Shown here in pieces: positions 1 through 17,482 of a DNA stretch of 64,000 bases. The notes beneath the pieces were generated by a model that had not been told where the DNA came from, did no database searches, and saw nothing but the letters and a program-made list of their open reading frames with translations. Positions within the stretch are counted from its first letter, which is position 1, and every line of letters begins with the position of its first letter. The stretch comes from Skermanella sp. TT6 (lineage in GTDB: Bacteria; Pseudomonadota; Alphaproteobacteria; Azospirillales; Azospirillaceae). The stretch is from positions 1,619,501 through 1,683,500 of the forward strand of contig NZ_CP067420.1 in NCBI RefSeq assembly GCF_016653635.2. Reading direction: 5' to 3'. A program made the position numbers and the translations under genes.

Positions 1-244
1 CGGCGGCGCGCGCCTGGTCCAGGGCGCCCGCGAGGCTCGCGAGTCCCGCCTCGGTCGCGAGCAGGCGGGTGCAGCGCCGGTCCGGGTTGGTCCAGGCCGC
101 GGCGACCGGATGGAGCCCGAACAGCAGGCCGGGACGGCCGGACTGGGCGCCGCCGGGCTTGTGCCGGCGGCCGGGCTGGCCGGGCGGCTGGCCGGGTGTC
201 TGGGAAGCGGGATGGGCGGGGCGGGGCGGCTTGCGTCTGGTCAT
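1..244 (-). CDS. rlmB: 23S rRNA 2'-O-methyltransferase RlmB-like, 5' end only
   Basis: Only the first 81 codons lie in the window. The start is the ATG complementary to 242-244. The protein opens with a basic, Pro/Gly/Gln-rich tail of about 35 residues and then reads GLLFGLHPVAAAWTNPDRR. That resembles the start of the small substrate-binding domain of TrmH/SpoU-family RNA methyltransferases (usual form LYGRHAVxAALxNPxR). In RlmB this domain precedes a SPOUT knot domain that methylates the 2'-O of a guanosine in 23S rRNA; the catalytic part is outside the window. The gene diverges from the tRNA-Tyr/tRNA-Gly/tuf unit. Another TrmH-family enzyme is possible. Confidence 0.68.
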   Translation of the reverse strand, partial: MTRRKPPRPAHPASQTPGQPPGQPGRRHKPGGAQSGRPGLLFGLHPVAAAWTNPDRRCTRLLATEAGLASLAGALDQARAA

Positions 245-309
245 GATGGAACCGACTTTGCCCCGCCTCGAATTACGACGCCAGCGTTGAGTTCGGCCAT
301 CTTTAGCCG

Positions 310-337
310 TTGACATTGGGAGCGAAATTACCATAGT
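310..337 (+). promoter_or_regulatory. sigma-70-type promoter of the tRNA-Tyr/tRNA-Gly/tuf unit
   Basis: A perfect -35 hexamer TTGACA at 310-315 is followed after 16 bases by CATAGT at 332-337. This predicts a start near 344, about 25 bases before tRNA-Tyr. The GC-rich stretch after the -10 box is typical of stringently controlled stable-RNA promoters. The assignment rests on sequence match only. Confidence 0.7.
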
Positions 338-369
338 GCGCATCTCCGTCCCGGGCGACCGGGGCGGTT

Positions 370-455
370 GGAAGGGTGGCCGAGTGGTTAAAGGCAGCAG
401 ACTGTAAATCTGCCCGCGATAGCGTACGCTGGTTCGAATCCAGCCCCTTCCACCA
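370..455 (+). tRNA. tRNA-Tyr (anticodon GTA)
   Basis: A class II tRNA with a long variable arm. The acceptor arms GGAAGGG (370-376) and CCCTTCC (445-451) pair perfectly, the discriminator is A, and CCA (453-455) is encoded. The anticodon GTA is at 404-406 and the T-loop reads GGTTCGAATCC. The long variable arm and GTA identify tyrosine. It is followed by tRNA-Gly and tuf, as in the tyrU-glyT-tufB order of many proteobacteria. Confidence 0.96.
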
Positions 456-531
456 TCTCTGCCATCAGGGCCGGATCCTCCGGCCGGGATCGGCAGACCG
501 GTGTCGATGGCGCCGTCAGGAAATGGTTCGG

Positions 532-605
532 GCGGGTGTAGCTCAATGGTAGAGCTCCAGTCTTCCAAACTGGTGACGAGGGTTCGATTCCCTTCACCCG
601 CTCCA
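532..605 (+). tRNA. tRNA-Gly (anticodon TCC)
   Basis: The acceptor arms GCGGGTG (532-538) and CACCCGC pair perfectly. The discriminator is T and CCA is encoded at 603-605. The anticodon TCC is at 564-566 in the loop CTTCCAA. It lies 76 bases after tRNA-Tyr and 90 before tuf, probably in one transcript. Confidence 0.96.
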
Positions 606-695
606 TTCCTCGACGACGCGGCCGCCGGCTCCGGTAAGTTTTGGTTTTTGATCTTCGGATGGATGTCGGCTAAAGCCGCGGGGACAGAAAGAGCG

Positions 696-1886
<1,191 letters not shown>

Positions 1887-1900
1887 GGTTCCGCTGACCT

Positions 1901-1939
1901 GGCCGCCGCCGGAGAATTATTTTCCGGCGGCGGCCTTTT
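1901..1939 (+). terminator. intrinsic terminator after tuf
   Basis: A perfect 13-bp GC-rich stem (1901-1913 with 1923-1935) encloses a nine-base AT-rich loop and is followed at once by TTTT (1936-1939). It lies 14 bases after the tuf stop and separates tuf from tRNA-Trp. Confidence 0.92.
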
Positions 1940-2041
1940 CGCTGGATTGTTGCCGAAGGATCCGATAAAACCCCCCGCCACCCCGAAGTCGAGACGGCAG
2001 CGTCTTCGGCGCAGGGGCAAAGTCCGGCGGACGGGCGCCGT

Positions 2042-2117
2042 AGGAGTGTAGCTCAATTGGTAGAGCACCGGTCTCCAAAACCGGGGGTTGGGGGTTCGAG
2101 CCCCTCCACTCCTGCCA
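2042..2117 (+). tRNA. tRNA-Trp (anticodon CCA)
   Basis: The acceptor arms AGGAGTG (2042-2048) and CACTCCT (2107-2113) pair perfectly. The discriminator is G and CCA is encoded at 2115-2117. The anticodon CCA is at 2075-2077 in the loop CTCCAAA. The position directly before secE-nusG is conserved in many proteobacteria. Confidence 0.97.
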
Positions 2118-2235
2118 CTCTTGGCAGGCGGACATCCGAGCAGGCGATGACGGCACAGGCCGTGACGATCTGAATTTCTGGCCGGCGCCTTGATGGCGAC
2201 GGCTGTACTTAAGTGAGACTGGCGGCCCAACCGCG

Positions 2236-2433
2236 ATGGCTAAAAAGAACCCTGCAGAATTCGCTCGCGAAGTCCGGCGCGAGGTGGCCAAGGTTACCTG
2301 GCCGACGCGCAAGGAAACGACGATCACCTCCGGCATGGTGTTCGTGATGGTCATCGCCGCGTCCCTGTTCTTCCTGCTGGTCGACCAGGTGCTGTCGTTG
2401 GGCGTCCGCACGATTCTCGGCCTGGGAGTCTGA
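2236..2433 (+). CDS. secE: preprotein translocase subunit SecE
   Basis: A 65-residue, single-span SecE of the short alphaproteobacterial type. SecE stabilises SecY in the inner-membrane SecYEG channel. The amphipathic region [20 protein letters not shown] (the conserved V-x-W-P-x-R-x-E signature) is followed by one transmembrane helix at roughly residues 35-60. The stop lies four bases before nusG, the usual secE-nusG pairing. Confidence 0.96.
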   Translation: MAKKNPAEFAREVRREVAKVTWPTRKETTITSGMVFVMVIAASLFFLLVDQVLSLGVRTILGLGV

Positions 2434-2437
2434 AGCC

Positions 2438-2968
2438 ATGGCGATGCGCTGGTACGTCGTTCACGTCTATTCCGGCTTCGAGAAGAAGGTCGCGCAGGGC
2501 ATCCGCGAGAAGGCCGCCCAGAAGGGCCTCGCCGAGATGTTCGAGGAAATCCTGGTGCCGACCGAGGAAGTGGTCGAGGTTCGCCGGGGCGCCAAGGTCA
2601 ACGCCGAGCGGAAGTTCTTTCCCGGCTATGTCCTGGTGAAGATGGAACTGAGCGACGAGACCTGGAGTCTCGTGAAGAACACGCCGAAAGTCACCGGCTT
2701 CCTGGGCGGCGGCGGCAAGCCGCAGCCGATCAGCCAGTCCGAGGCCGAGCGGATCATCTACCAGGTCCAGGAGGGCATCGAGCGGCCCAAGCCGTCGATC
2801 ACCTTCGAGGTCGGAGAGCAGGTCCGGGTCAACGACGGCCCCTTCACCTCCTTCACCGGCATGGTCGAGGAAGTGGACGAGGAGAAGGCCAGGCTCAAGG
2901 TCGCGGTGTCGATCTTCGGCCGCTCCACCCCGGTGGAGCTGGAATACGGGCAGGTCGAGAAGATCTGA
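2438..2968 (+). CDS. nusG: transcription elongation/antitermination factor NusG
   Basis: A 176-residue NusG that binds RNA polymerase and links it to Rho or to the ribosome. The N-terminal NGN domain starts [16 protein letters not shown] and contains the [12 protein letters not shown] core. The C-terminal KOW domain begins near residue 125 ([17 protein letters not shown]). The start at 2438 has a second in-frame ATG two codons later at 2444, and either could be used. It is tightly linked to secE. Confidence 0.97.
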   Translation: MAMRWYVVHVYSGFEKKVAQGIREKAAQKGLAEMFEEILVPTEEVVEVRRGAKVNAERKFFPGYVLVKMELSDETWSLVKNTPKVTGFLGGGGKPQPISQSEAERIIYQVQEGIERPKPSITFEVGEQVRVNDGPFTSFTGMVEEVDEEKARLKVAVSIFGRSTPVELEYGQVEKI

Positions 2969-3076
2969 TCCCGGCGTCGGGGCGCCCAGGCGTCCCGGCT
3001 GATTTGTGCGGGAGGCTCGCCATGGCCGTACCGCGCGCCCTGCAGCCCCGCGGTCCTGTTTCCGGGGGTTGCGACA

Positions 3077-3093
3077 TGGTCCTCCGAGGACCA
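3077..3093 (+). promoter_or_regulatory. short inverted repeat just before rplK
   Basis: TGGTCCTC (3077-3084) and GAGGACCA (3086-3093) are exact complements around one base, ending about 17 bases before the rplK start. The RNA would form a six- to seven-bp hairpin just upstream of the rplK ribosome binding site (GGAGAGG). It could modulate L11-L1 translation, but no known r-protein operator is recognised here. Confidence 0.4.
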
Positions 3094-3110
3094 TTTGGAG
3101 AGGTGTCACG

Positions 3111-3539
3111 ATGGCAAAGAAGATTATCGGCTACATCAAGCTTCAGGTGCCGGCCGGCAAGGCCAACCCGTCGCCGCCGATCGGTCCGGCGCTGGGTCAG
3201 CGCGGCCTGAATATCATGGAGTTCTGCAAGGCGTTCAACGCGCGGACCGCGGACCTGGAGGTCGGCATGCCGATCCCGGTCGTGATCACCGCGTTCGGCG
3301 ACCGTACCTTCACCTTCGTCACGAAGACCCCGCCGGCGACCTACTTCATCAAGAAGGCCGCCAACATCACCAAGGGCTCGCAGACGACCGGCAAGGGCTT
3401 CATCGGCCAGATCTCGATGGATCAGATCCGCGAGATCGCGCAGACGAAGATGGTCGACCTCAACGCCAACGACGTTGACGGCGCCGCCAAGATGATCGCG
3501 GGCTCCGCCCGTTCCATGGGCCTGGAAGTGGTGGAGTAA
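3111..3539 (+). CDS. rplK: 50S ribosomal protein L11
   Basis: A 142-residue L11, a component of the GTPase-associated centre. The start at 3111 follows GGAGAGG and gives [20 protein letters not shown]. The conserved [13 protein letters not shown] proline-rich linker and the C-terminal rRNA-binding domain ([15 protein letters not shown]) are present. The frame is open further upstream to 3006, but that extension has no r-protein similarity. rplA follows after six bases. Confidence 0.98.
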   Translation: MAKKIIGYIKLQVPAGKANPSPPIGPALGQRGLNIMEFCKAFNARTADLEVGMPIPVVITAFGDRTFTFVTKTPPATYFIKKAANITKGSQTTGKGFIGQISMDQIREIAQTKMVDLNANDVDGAAKMIAGSARSMGLEVVE

Positions 3540-3545
3540 GAGACC

Positions 3546-4262
3546 ATGGCACGTATCGGAAAGCGCCTCAAGAACGCCTACCAGGGCATCGACCGCGACG
3601 GCTTCCTGCCGCTGGAAGACGCCCTCCGGCTGATCAAGTCCAAGGCGACCGCCAAGTTCGACGAGACCATCGAGCTCGCGATGAACCTGGGCATCGACCC
3701 CCGCCACGCCGACCAGATGGTCCGCGGCATGGTCACCCTGCCGAACGGCACCGGCAAGACCGTCCGCGTCGCGGTGTTCGCGCGCGCCAACAAGGCCGAG
3801 GAGGCCCTGGCGGCCGGCGCCGACATCGTCGGTGCGGATGACCTGGCCGAGAAGATCCAGGCCGGCGAGATCAACTTCGACCGGTGCATCGCCACCCCGG
3901 ACATGATGGCCGTGGTCGGCAAGCTCGGCAAGATCCTGGGTCCGCGCGGCCTGATGCCGAACCCGAAGCTGGGCACGGTGACCCCGAACGTGACCGAGGC
4001 CGTCAAGGCGGCCAAGGGCGGTTCGGTCGAGTTCCGCGCCGAGAAGACCGGCATCGTGCATGCGGGCGTCGGCAAGGCCAGCTTCAGCGACGACGCGCTG
4101 CTGGAGAACATCCGGGCCTTCGTCGGCGCGATCAACCGCGCCAAGCCGACGGGCGCCAAGGGCCAGTACATCGAGAAGATCTCGCTCAGCTCGACCATGG
4201 GTCCGGGCGTGAAGCTGGATCTCTCGACCATCGCCGCGGCGGGCACCACCGCCAACGCGTAA
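3546..4262 (+). CDS. rplA: 50S ribosomal protein L1
   Basis: A 238-residue L1, the L1-stalk protein and usual autogenous repressor of the L11 operon. Signature segments include [15 protein letters not shown] at the start, [20 protein letters not shown]-like text near residue 60, and [17 protein letters not shown] near residue 130. It is co-transcribed with rplK and followed by a 300-base untranslated leader before rplJ. Confidence 0.98.
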   Translation: MARIGKRLKNAYQGIDRDGFLPLEDALRLIKSKATAKFDETIELAMNLGIDPRHADQMVRGMVTLPNGTGKTVRVAVFARANKAEEALAAGADIVGADDLAEKIQAGEINFDRCIATPDMMAVVGKLGKILGPRGLMPNPKLGTVTPNVTEAVKAAKGGSVEFRAEKTGIVHAGVGKASFSDDALLENIRAFVGAINRAKPTGAKGQYIEKISLSSTMGPGVKLDLSTIAAAGTTANA

Positions 4263-4562
4263 GGGACATGGCGGCGGGACCGGGCGACCGGAACCGCCGC
4301 CGTCAGGACGGTGTCCGCACCGTCCGCCCTGTCCGAGACTGCAGGCGCCGGTTCGCCGGCCTAAGATTCGCCTGCATAGACGGGAGTTGCAACCGATTAC
4401 CGGACGGGTGAAGCCCCGGCCGGCACTGACGGCTTGAACTTCTGGGACAGGTAAACCGGGACCGTTCCCCCCACTCACTTGGGGAGGGGTTCCAATTGTC
4501 TGCACGGCAGGGGTTTCCTCAAGGTCGAGGGTGCCCAGGCCATTTAGCAACGGAGACGATCC
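4263..4562 (+). promoter_or_regulatory. untranslated leader of rplJL, probable autoregulatory RNA
   Basis: This is a 300-base gap without a gene. It holds a compact hairpin GCCGG-TTCG-CCGGC (4347-4360) and a C-run/G-run hairpin at about 4461-4493. The position between rplA and rplJ is where the L10(L12)4-binding leader lies in proteobacteria. I cannot confirm the L10-leader fold by eye. A Rfam L10_leader covariance search would decide it. Confidence 0.45.
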
Positions 4563-5093
4563 GTGGACCGCACTCAGAAGGAAGAGACGGTCGCGGCGTT
4601 GCACTCTGCGTTGCAGGACACCGGTCTCGTCGTCGTCACCCAGCAGAGCGGGATGACGGTGGCCGAGGTGACGGACCTGCGCCGCAAGATGCGCGCTGCG
4701 GGCGCCAGCTTCAAGGTGACGAAGAACCGGCTCGCTCGCATCGCCCTCAAGGGTACGCAGTTCGAAGGTTTGGACGGGTTGTTCAAGGGGCCGACCGCGG
4801 TCGCCTACTCGAAGGACCCGGTCGCGGCCGCCAAGGTGGCCGCCGACTATGCCAAGGGCAACGACAAGTTCAAGATTGTCGGCGGCTCTCTCGGCACCCA
4901 GACCCTCGACGTCGAAGGTGTCAAGGCGCTCGCGTCCTTGCCGTCGCTCGACGAACTGCGCGGCAAGCTCCTGGGCATGATCAGCACTCCCGCGACCCGT
5001 ATCGCCGGTGTGCTTCAGGCTCCGGGTGGCCAGGTGGCCCGCGTTCTCGCGGCCTATGCCGACGCCCAGAACAAGCAGGACGAGGCGGCTTAA
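4563..5093 (+). CDS. rplJ: 50S ribosomal protein L10
   Basis: A 176-residue L10, the base of the L7/L12 stalk. The start is GTG at 4563, with GGAG seven bases upstream, giving [20 protein letters not shown]. The N-terminal rRNA-binding part has the usual [11 protein letters not shown], and the C-terminal helix carries the L12-dimer-binding region. It is co-transcribed with rplL, 48 bases downstream. Confidence 0.97.
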   Translation: MDRTQKEETVAALHSALQDTGLVVVTQQSGMTVAEVTDLRRKMRAAGASFKVTKNRLARIALKGTQFEGLDGLFKGPTAVAYSKDPVAAAKVAADYAKGNDKFKIVGGSLGTQTLDVEGVKALASLPSLDELRGKLLGMISTPATRIAGVLQAPGGQVARVLAAYADAQNKQDEAA

Positions 5094-5141
5094 GCCTCCT
5101 TACGATCTAAACAGAAGTTCAAGCTCAAAACGGAGTTCAAA

Positions 5142-5516
5142 ATGGCTGATCTGGCCAAGCTGGTTGACGACCTGTCCGCTCTGACCGTCCTCGAGGCGGC
5201 CGAGCTTTCCAAGATGCTCGAAGAGAAGTGGGGCGTTTCCGCCGCCGCTCCGGTGGCCGCCGCTGCCGCCGCTCCGGCCGCCGCCGCCGCGCCGGTCGAG
5301 GAGCAGACCGAGTTCAACGTGATCCTCTCCGCCGCCGGCGACAAGAAGATCAACGTCATCAAGGAAGTCCGCGCCATCACCGGCCTGGGCCTCAAGGAGG
5401 CGAAGGACCTGGTGGAAGGCGCTCCGAAGCCGGTCAAGGAGGCCGTGTCGAAGGACGAGGCCGCCAAGATCAAAAAACAGCTTGAAGAAGCGGGCGCGAC
5501 GGTCGACATTAAGTAA
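5142..5516 (+). CDS. rplL: 50S ribosomal protein L7/L12
   Basis: A 124-residue L12. The N-terminal dimerisation domain ([19 protein letters not shown]) is followed by an Ala/Pro-rich hinge at about residues 33-50. The C-terminal factor-binding domain is [21 protein letters not shown], with [18 protein letters not shown]. The multicopy stalk protein is highly expressed, which fits a processing or attenuation site before rpoB. Confidence 0.98.
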   Translation: MADLAKLVDDLSALTVLEAAELSKMLEEKWGVSAAAPVAAAAAAPAAAAAPVEEQTEFNVILSAAGDKKINVIKEVRAITGLGLKEAKDLVEGAPKPVKEAVSKDEAAKIKKQLEEAGATVDIK

Positions 5517-5558
5517 GACCGTCTTGCTGAACGACAGAGTTCATATTCAAGCGCTTGA

Positions 5559-5593
5559 CGACGGCCTGCCCCCCGAAAGGGGGCATGCCGTCG
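5559..5593 (+). promoter_or_regulatory. stable hairpin between rplL and rpoB (attenuator or RNase site)
   Basis: A five-bp C/G stem (5570-5574 with 5579-5583) is closed by a GAAA loop and stacks, across a small bulge and mismatch, on a seven-bp stem (5559-5565 with 5587-5593). No U-run follows, so it is not a classical terminator. In proteobacteria the rplL-rpoB gap holds a partial attenuator and RNase III cleavage site, and this hairpin is the obvious candidate. Confidence 0.6.
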
Positions 5594-5729
5594 AACGGCG
5601 TTGTATGCATTTTCTGGCGGCAGTCGTATGGTGCCCGGTGTCTGCCGCGCAGCGTATGACGACGGACATGACACAGTATACGGTGCGCAACCTTCCGTAA
5701 GGTTAACGGAAAGGCTGCGGCACCGTTTC

Positions 5730-5746
5730 GCGTCCCTTGGGGACGC
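5730..5746 (+). promoter_or_regulatory. hairpin in the rpoB 5' leader
   Basis: GCGTCCC (5730-5736) pairs perfectly with GGGACGC (5740-5746) around a TTG loop and is followed by AAAA. It lies about 20 bases before the rpoB Shine-Dalgarno. It may be a processing signal or affect beta-subunit translation. Confidence 0.4.
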
Positions 5747-5775
5747 AAAATCGGATGAGTCTACGAGGGGCATCC

Positions 5776-9966
<4,191 letters not shown>

Positions 9967-9984
9967 TCCGGGCGGACCGGGGCG

Positions 9985-10006
9985 GGGGGCGGTGAGAGCC
10001 GCCCCC
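9985..10006 (+). promoter_or_regulatory. hairpin in the rpoB-rpoC spacer
   Basis: GGGGGCGG (9985-9992) and CCGCCCCC (9999-10006) are exact complements around TGAGAG. Only a broken T-rich stretch follows (GTCCGTTTCC). It may stabilise the rpoB 3' end or attenuate weakly. The rest of the 196-base spacer shows nothing recognisable. Confidence 0.4.
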
Positions 10007-10057
10007 GTCCGTTTCCATCCGGAACTCCGCTGCCGGGCGATGATTTTGGGATCATGA

Positions 10058-14356
<4,299 letters not shown>

Positions 14357-14387
14357 GCCGCGGGTCCGACGCCAAGCATGGAAAGAA

Positions 14388-14417
14388 GGCCGCTCCGGGA
14401 AACCGGGGCGGCCTTTT
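14388..14417 (+). terminator. intrinsic terminator of the rpoBC operon
   Basis: An 11-bp stem (14388-14398 with 14403-14413, one G-T pair) closed by GAAA is followed by TTTT (14414-14417). It marks the end of the ribosomal/RNA polymerase operon. The frame of the next gene is open across it but starts downstream. Confidence 0.92.
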
Positions 14418-14452
14418 CCGTCCGCATTCGACCGTACGGGGAGGTGATGGGC

Positions 14453-16411
14453 ATGGAACCGGCATCGGCCATGAGCCTGGACGACGCTTTGGCGCTCCAT
14501 CGCGCCGGCCGGCTCGCGGAAGCGGAGGCCGCTTACCGAAGCCTCCTCGCCGTCCATCGGGGCCATCCCGATCTGCTCCGGTTCCTCGGGCTGTTGCGCC
14601 ACCAGCAGGGTCACGCCGCCGAGGCGCTCGACCTGCTGGAGCGGGCGGTGGATCTGTGCCCGGAGTCGGCGGACGGCCGGCGGGCATTGGCGTTGCTCCT
14701 GGACAAGCGCGGCGACCGGCCCGGCGCGCTTGTCCATTATCGCGCGGCGGCCCGGTTGGCACCCCACGATGCCTTCGCCTTGAACGATCTCGGCTGCGCC
14801 CTGATGGAGGCCGGACAGCTGGACGATGCCGCCGGCGTGCTGGAGGGCGCCGTGCTGATGGCACCGGAGCAGGGCGACGCCCTCGCCAACCTCGCCATCG
14901 TCCTGGATCGCCTGGGACGGACCGAGGAAGCCGTGGCGCTCGCCCACCGCGCGGTCGCCGCCCGGCCCGAGCATGCCGCCACGCATGTCGCACTCTCGAT
15001 CGTCCTGGCCTCCTCGGGCCTGATCGGGCAGGCGGAGCGCGCCGCCCGCCATGCGGCGGCGATCGCCCCCGCCGACATCGCGGCGCTGCTGCAACTCGGC
15101 AACGTCCTGATCGACGCCGGCGATCCCGATGCCGCCGTCGCCGCCTATGCCCGGGTGATCGAACGGGAGCCGGACCATCGCGGAGCCACGGAGAATCGGC
15201 TCTATGCCCTGCATCTTTCTCCCACGGTCGATGACCGGGATCTCGTAACGGAGCTGCGGGCCTGGGGGTCCGGTCTGTCCGGCCTCGCCGAGCCCCGTCC
15301 GGACCGCGGGCGCGACCCCAATCGCCGGCTCCGCGTGGGCTATGTCTCCGCCGATTTCGGGAAGCACCCGGTCGGCTGGTTCCTCTCGCCGGTCCTGCCC
15401 AACCATGATCCGGCGGCGGTGGAGATCCATGCCTACTCGGGCCGGACGGTCGCGGACGAAGTGACAGACCATCTGCGACGGCACTGCGCCTCCTGGGTTC
15501 CGACCGCCGGCATGGACGACGCGGCTCTGGCCGGGCGGATCCGCGCCGACGGGATCGACCTGCTGGTCGATCTCTCGGGCCATACCGCGCACAACCGCCT
15601 GGGAGTCTTCGCCCGGACCCCGGCCCCGGTCCTGGCGACCTGGGGCGGGCTGATCGGCACGTCGGGCCTTCCGGCCATGGACTGGCTGATCGGCGATCCG
15701 CGGCAATGCCCGGCCGGGGCGGAAGAGCTCCATACGGAACGGATCGTCCGGCTTCCCGGGGGATACGTCCCCTATGGGCCGCCCGCCTACGCCCCGCCCG
15801 TGGCACCGCCGCCGGCCCTGGGGTTGGGCCATGTCACCTTCGGCTGCTTCAACCGACTTGCCAAGATCCAGGATGGCGTGATCGCCCTGTGGGCAAGGGT
15901 TCTCGATGCGGTACCCGGCGGCCGGCTGCTCCTCAACACCCGGGAACTCCGGTGCCCCGACCTGCGCGGCCGTGTCGCGGCGCGGTTCGGGGCTGCCGGG
16001 ATAGGCTCCGACCGGCTGGAACTGGCGCAGGGCGGCGGACATGCGGACATGCTGGAGTCCTATGCCGGAGTCGACATCGCGCTGGACCCGTTTCCCTATT
16101 CGGGCGGCCTCACGACCCTGGAGGCGCTGTGGATGGGGGTGCCCGTCGTCACCTTGCCGGGCCGGCGGTTCTGCTCCCGGCACAGCGTGGGCCATGTGAC
16201 GGTGCTGGGCCATCCGGAATGGGCGGCGGTCGATGCCGACGATTATGTGCGGATCGCCGCCGCGCTGTCGCGGGACCGCGAAGCCCTCGGCGGCCTGCGC
16301 TCGGGCCTGCGCGGGCGCATGGCCGCCTCACCCCTGTGCGACGGCGCGGCCTTCACCCGCGGCCTGGAAGCGGCGTACCGCATGATGTGGCGGCAGCATT
16401 GCGTAAGTTGA
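14453..16411 (+). CDS. TPR-repeat protein with O-GlcNAc-transferase-like (GT41) domain
   Basis: About 652 residues from the ATG at 14453, eight bases after GGGGAGG; an alternative ATG at 14447 is closer to that site. The N-terminal 250 residues are tetratricopeptide repeats (ALxxHRAGRLAEAEAAYRxLL; ALAxLLDKRGDRPGALVHYRAA; AxNLAxVLDRLGRTEEAVALA). From about residue 280 follows the SPINDLY/OGT-like catalytic region: RVGYVSADFGKHPVGWF, DLLVDLSGHTAHNRLGVF, VTFGCFNRLAKI, and the nucleotide-sugar-binding DPFPYSGGLTTLEALWMGVPVVTLPG. The family transfers a sugar (GlcNAc in eukaryotes) to Ser/Thr, and bacterial members may modify flagellin or other proteins. The acceptor is unknown here. It has its own ribosome binding site after the rpoBC terminator and no glycan genes beside it. 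Confidence 0.85.
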   Translation: MEPASAMSLDDALALHRAGRLAEAEAAYRSLLAVHRGHPDLLRFLGLLRHQQGHAAEALDLLERAVDLCPESADGRRALALLLDKRGDRPGALVHYRAAARLAPHDAFALNDLGCALMEAGQLDDAAGVLEGAVLMAPEQGDALANLAIVLDRLGRTEEAVALAHRAVAARPEHAATHVALSIVLASSGLIGQAERAARHAAAIAPADIAALLQLGNVLIDAGDPDAAVAAYARVIEREPDHRGATENRLYALHLSPTVDDRDLVTELRAWGSGLSGLAEPRPDRGRDPNRRLRVGYVSADFGKHPVGWFLSPVLPNHDPAAVEIHAYSGRTVADEVTDHLRRHCASWVPTAGMDDAALAGRIRADGIDLLVDLSGHTAHNRLGVFARTPAPVLATWGGLIGTSGLPAMDWLIGDPRQCPAGAEELHTERIVRLPGGYVPYGPPAYAPPVAPPPALGLGHVTFGCFNRLAKIQDGVIALWARVLDAVPGGRLLLNTRELRCPDLRGRVAARFGAAGIGSDRLELAQGGGHADMLESYAGVDIALDPFPYSGGLTTLEALWMGVPVVTLPGRRFCSRHSVGHVTVLGHPEWAAVDADDYVRIAAALSRDREALGGLRSGLRGRMAASPLCDGAAFTRGLEAAYRMMWRQHCVS

Positions 16412-16483
16412 GGATAAATGTCGCGAGGGACTTCACCCCGGCCGGCTTGCTGCTAAACTGCGGCCGGCGCAGAGGGGGAGGCC

Positions 16484-17473
16484 ATGGAGACCGAGCAGAT
16501 CATCTCTGCATTCAGGGAAGCGACGACCGTTCCGATCGAAGCCGTTCGCGAAGCCGCGTCCCGGCGCGACGAGATGGTTCCGATCCTGACCGGAATCGTC
16601 GCGCGAGCAAACCACACGCCGATGCTGGAGCTTGCCGGGGAAGAAGGCCTGCTGTTCCTGGCCGTGCATCTGCTCGGTTCCTGGCGCGCGACCTCGGCCT
16701 ACCGGACGGTCGCGGGACTGCTGGCGCAGGACTCCGAGAAGATCGATATGGTGCTGGGCGATGCCGTCACCGTGACGGCACATCGCGTGATGTTCAACCT
16801 GTTCGATGGCGATCCCGCCCCGCTGAAGGATCTTGTCGAGAATCCCGCCGCGGACTGTCATGTCAGGCGGCGCATGCTCGACACCTTGGGCATGCTGACG
16901 GTCGCCGGCCGCATCGAACGGTCCGCCCTGGCGGACTATCTTCGACGCCTGCAGGGCAATCTGGCGGGTGACGGCGACGGCGTCGTGTCGTCCGGCTGGG
17001 CGGAACTGATCGCCCAGATGGGCTTCACCGAACTGCGCGACGCGGTCGAGCAGAGTTTCTGTGCCGGGATCATCGATCCGCAGTTCCTGTCCCGGGAGGA
17101 TTTCGAGCGGATCCTGGCCGATGCCCAGGCCGGGGAGCTGTTGGTCGGGATCAACGACGAATACACGCCCTTCGGCGATACCGTCGCCGAACTCCGGGAC
17201 TGGACGATCCGCGACGACTGGGACGCCGAGGCCGGAGAAGAGGAAATCGACGAGGAGGTGGTCCGGATCGCCGAAACCCTGCGCCGGCGGGAACCGGCGC
17301 TGGCCGGGTGGGACGCGCCCGGCTCTCCCGCCATGGCTTTCCCGGGAATGCCGTCCATCGGCCTCGGCGGACAGCAGACCGTCCTCAATCCGTACCGGTA
17401 TGTCGGCCGCAACGACCCCTGTCCCTGCGGCAGCGGCCGGAAGTTCAAGAGGTGCTGCGGCCAGTGGCGCTGA
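16484..17473 (+). CDS. DUF1186 / SEC-C metal-binding motif protein
   Basis: A 329-residue soluble protein. The first 260 residues match the helical DUF1186 pattern ([34 protein letters not shown]). The extreme C-terminus is a SEC-C zinc motif, [21 protein letters not shown], the tail also found in SecA. The biochemical role is unknown; SEC-C usually binds zinc and may contact the ribosome or protein partners. The ATG at 16484 follows GAGGGGGAGG. It converges with the minus-strand gene that stops nine bases beyond it. Confidence 0.8.
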   Translation: METEQIISAFREATTVPIEAVREAASRRDEMVPILTGIVARANHTPMLELAGEEGLLFLAVHLLGSWRATSAYRTVAGLLAQDSEKIDMVLGDAVTVTAHRVMFNLFDGDPAPLKDLVENPAADCHVRRRMLDTLGMLTVAGRIERSALADYLRRLQGNLAGDGDGVVSSGWAELIAQMGFTELRDAVEQSFCAGIIDPQFLSREDFERILADAQAGELLVGINDEYTPFGDTVAELRDWTIRDDWDAEAGEEEIDEEVVRIAETLRRREPALAGWDAPGSPAMAFPGMPSIGLGGQQTVLNPYRYVGRNDPCPCGSGRKFKRCCGQWR

Positions 17474-17482
17474 GGGACCCCG

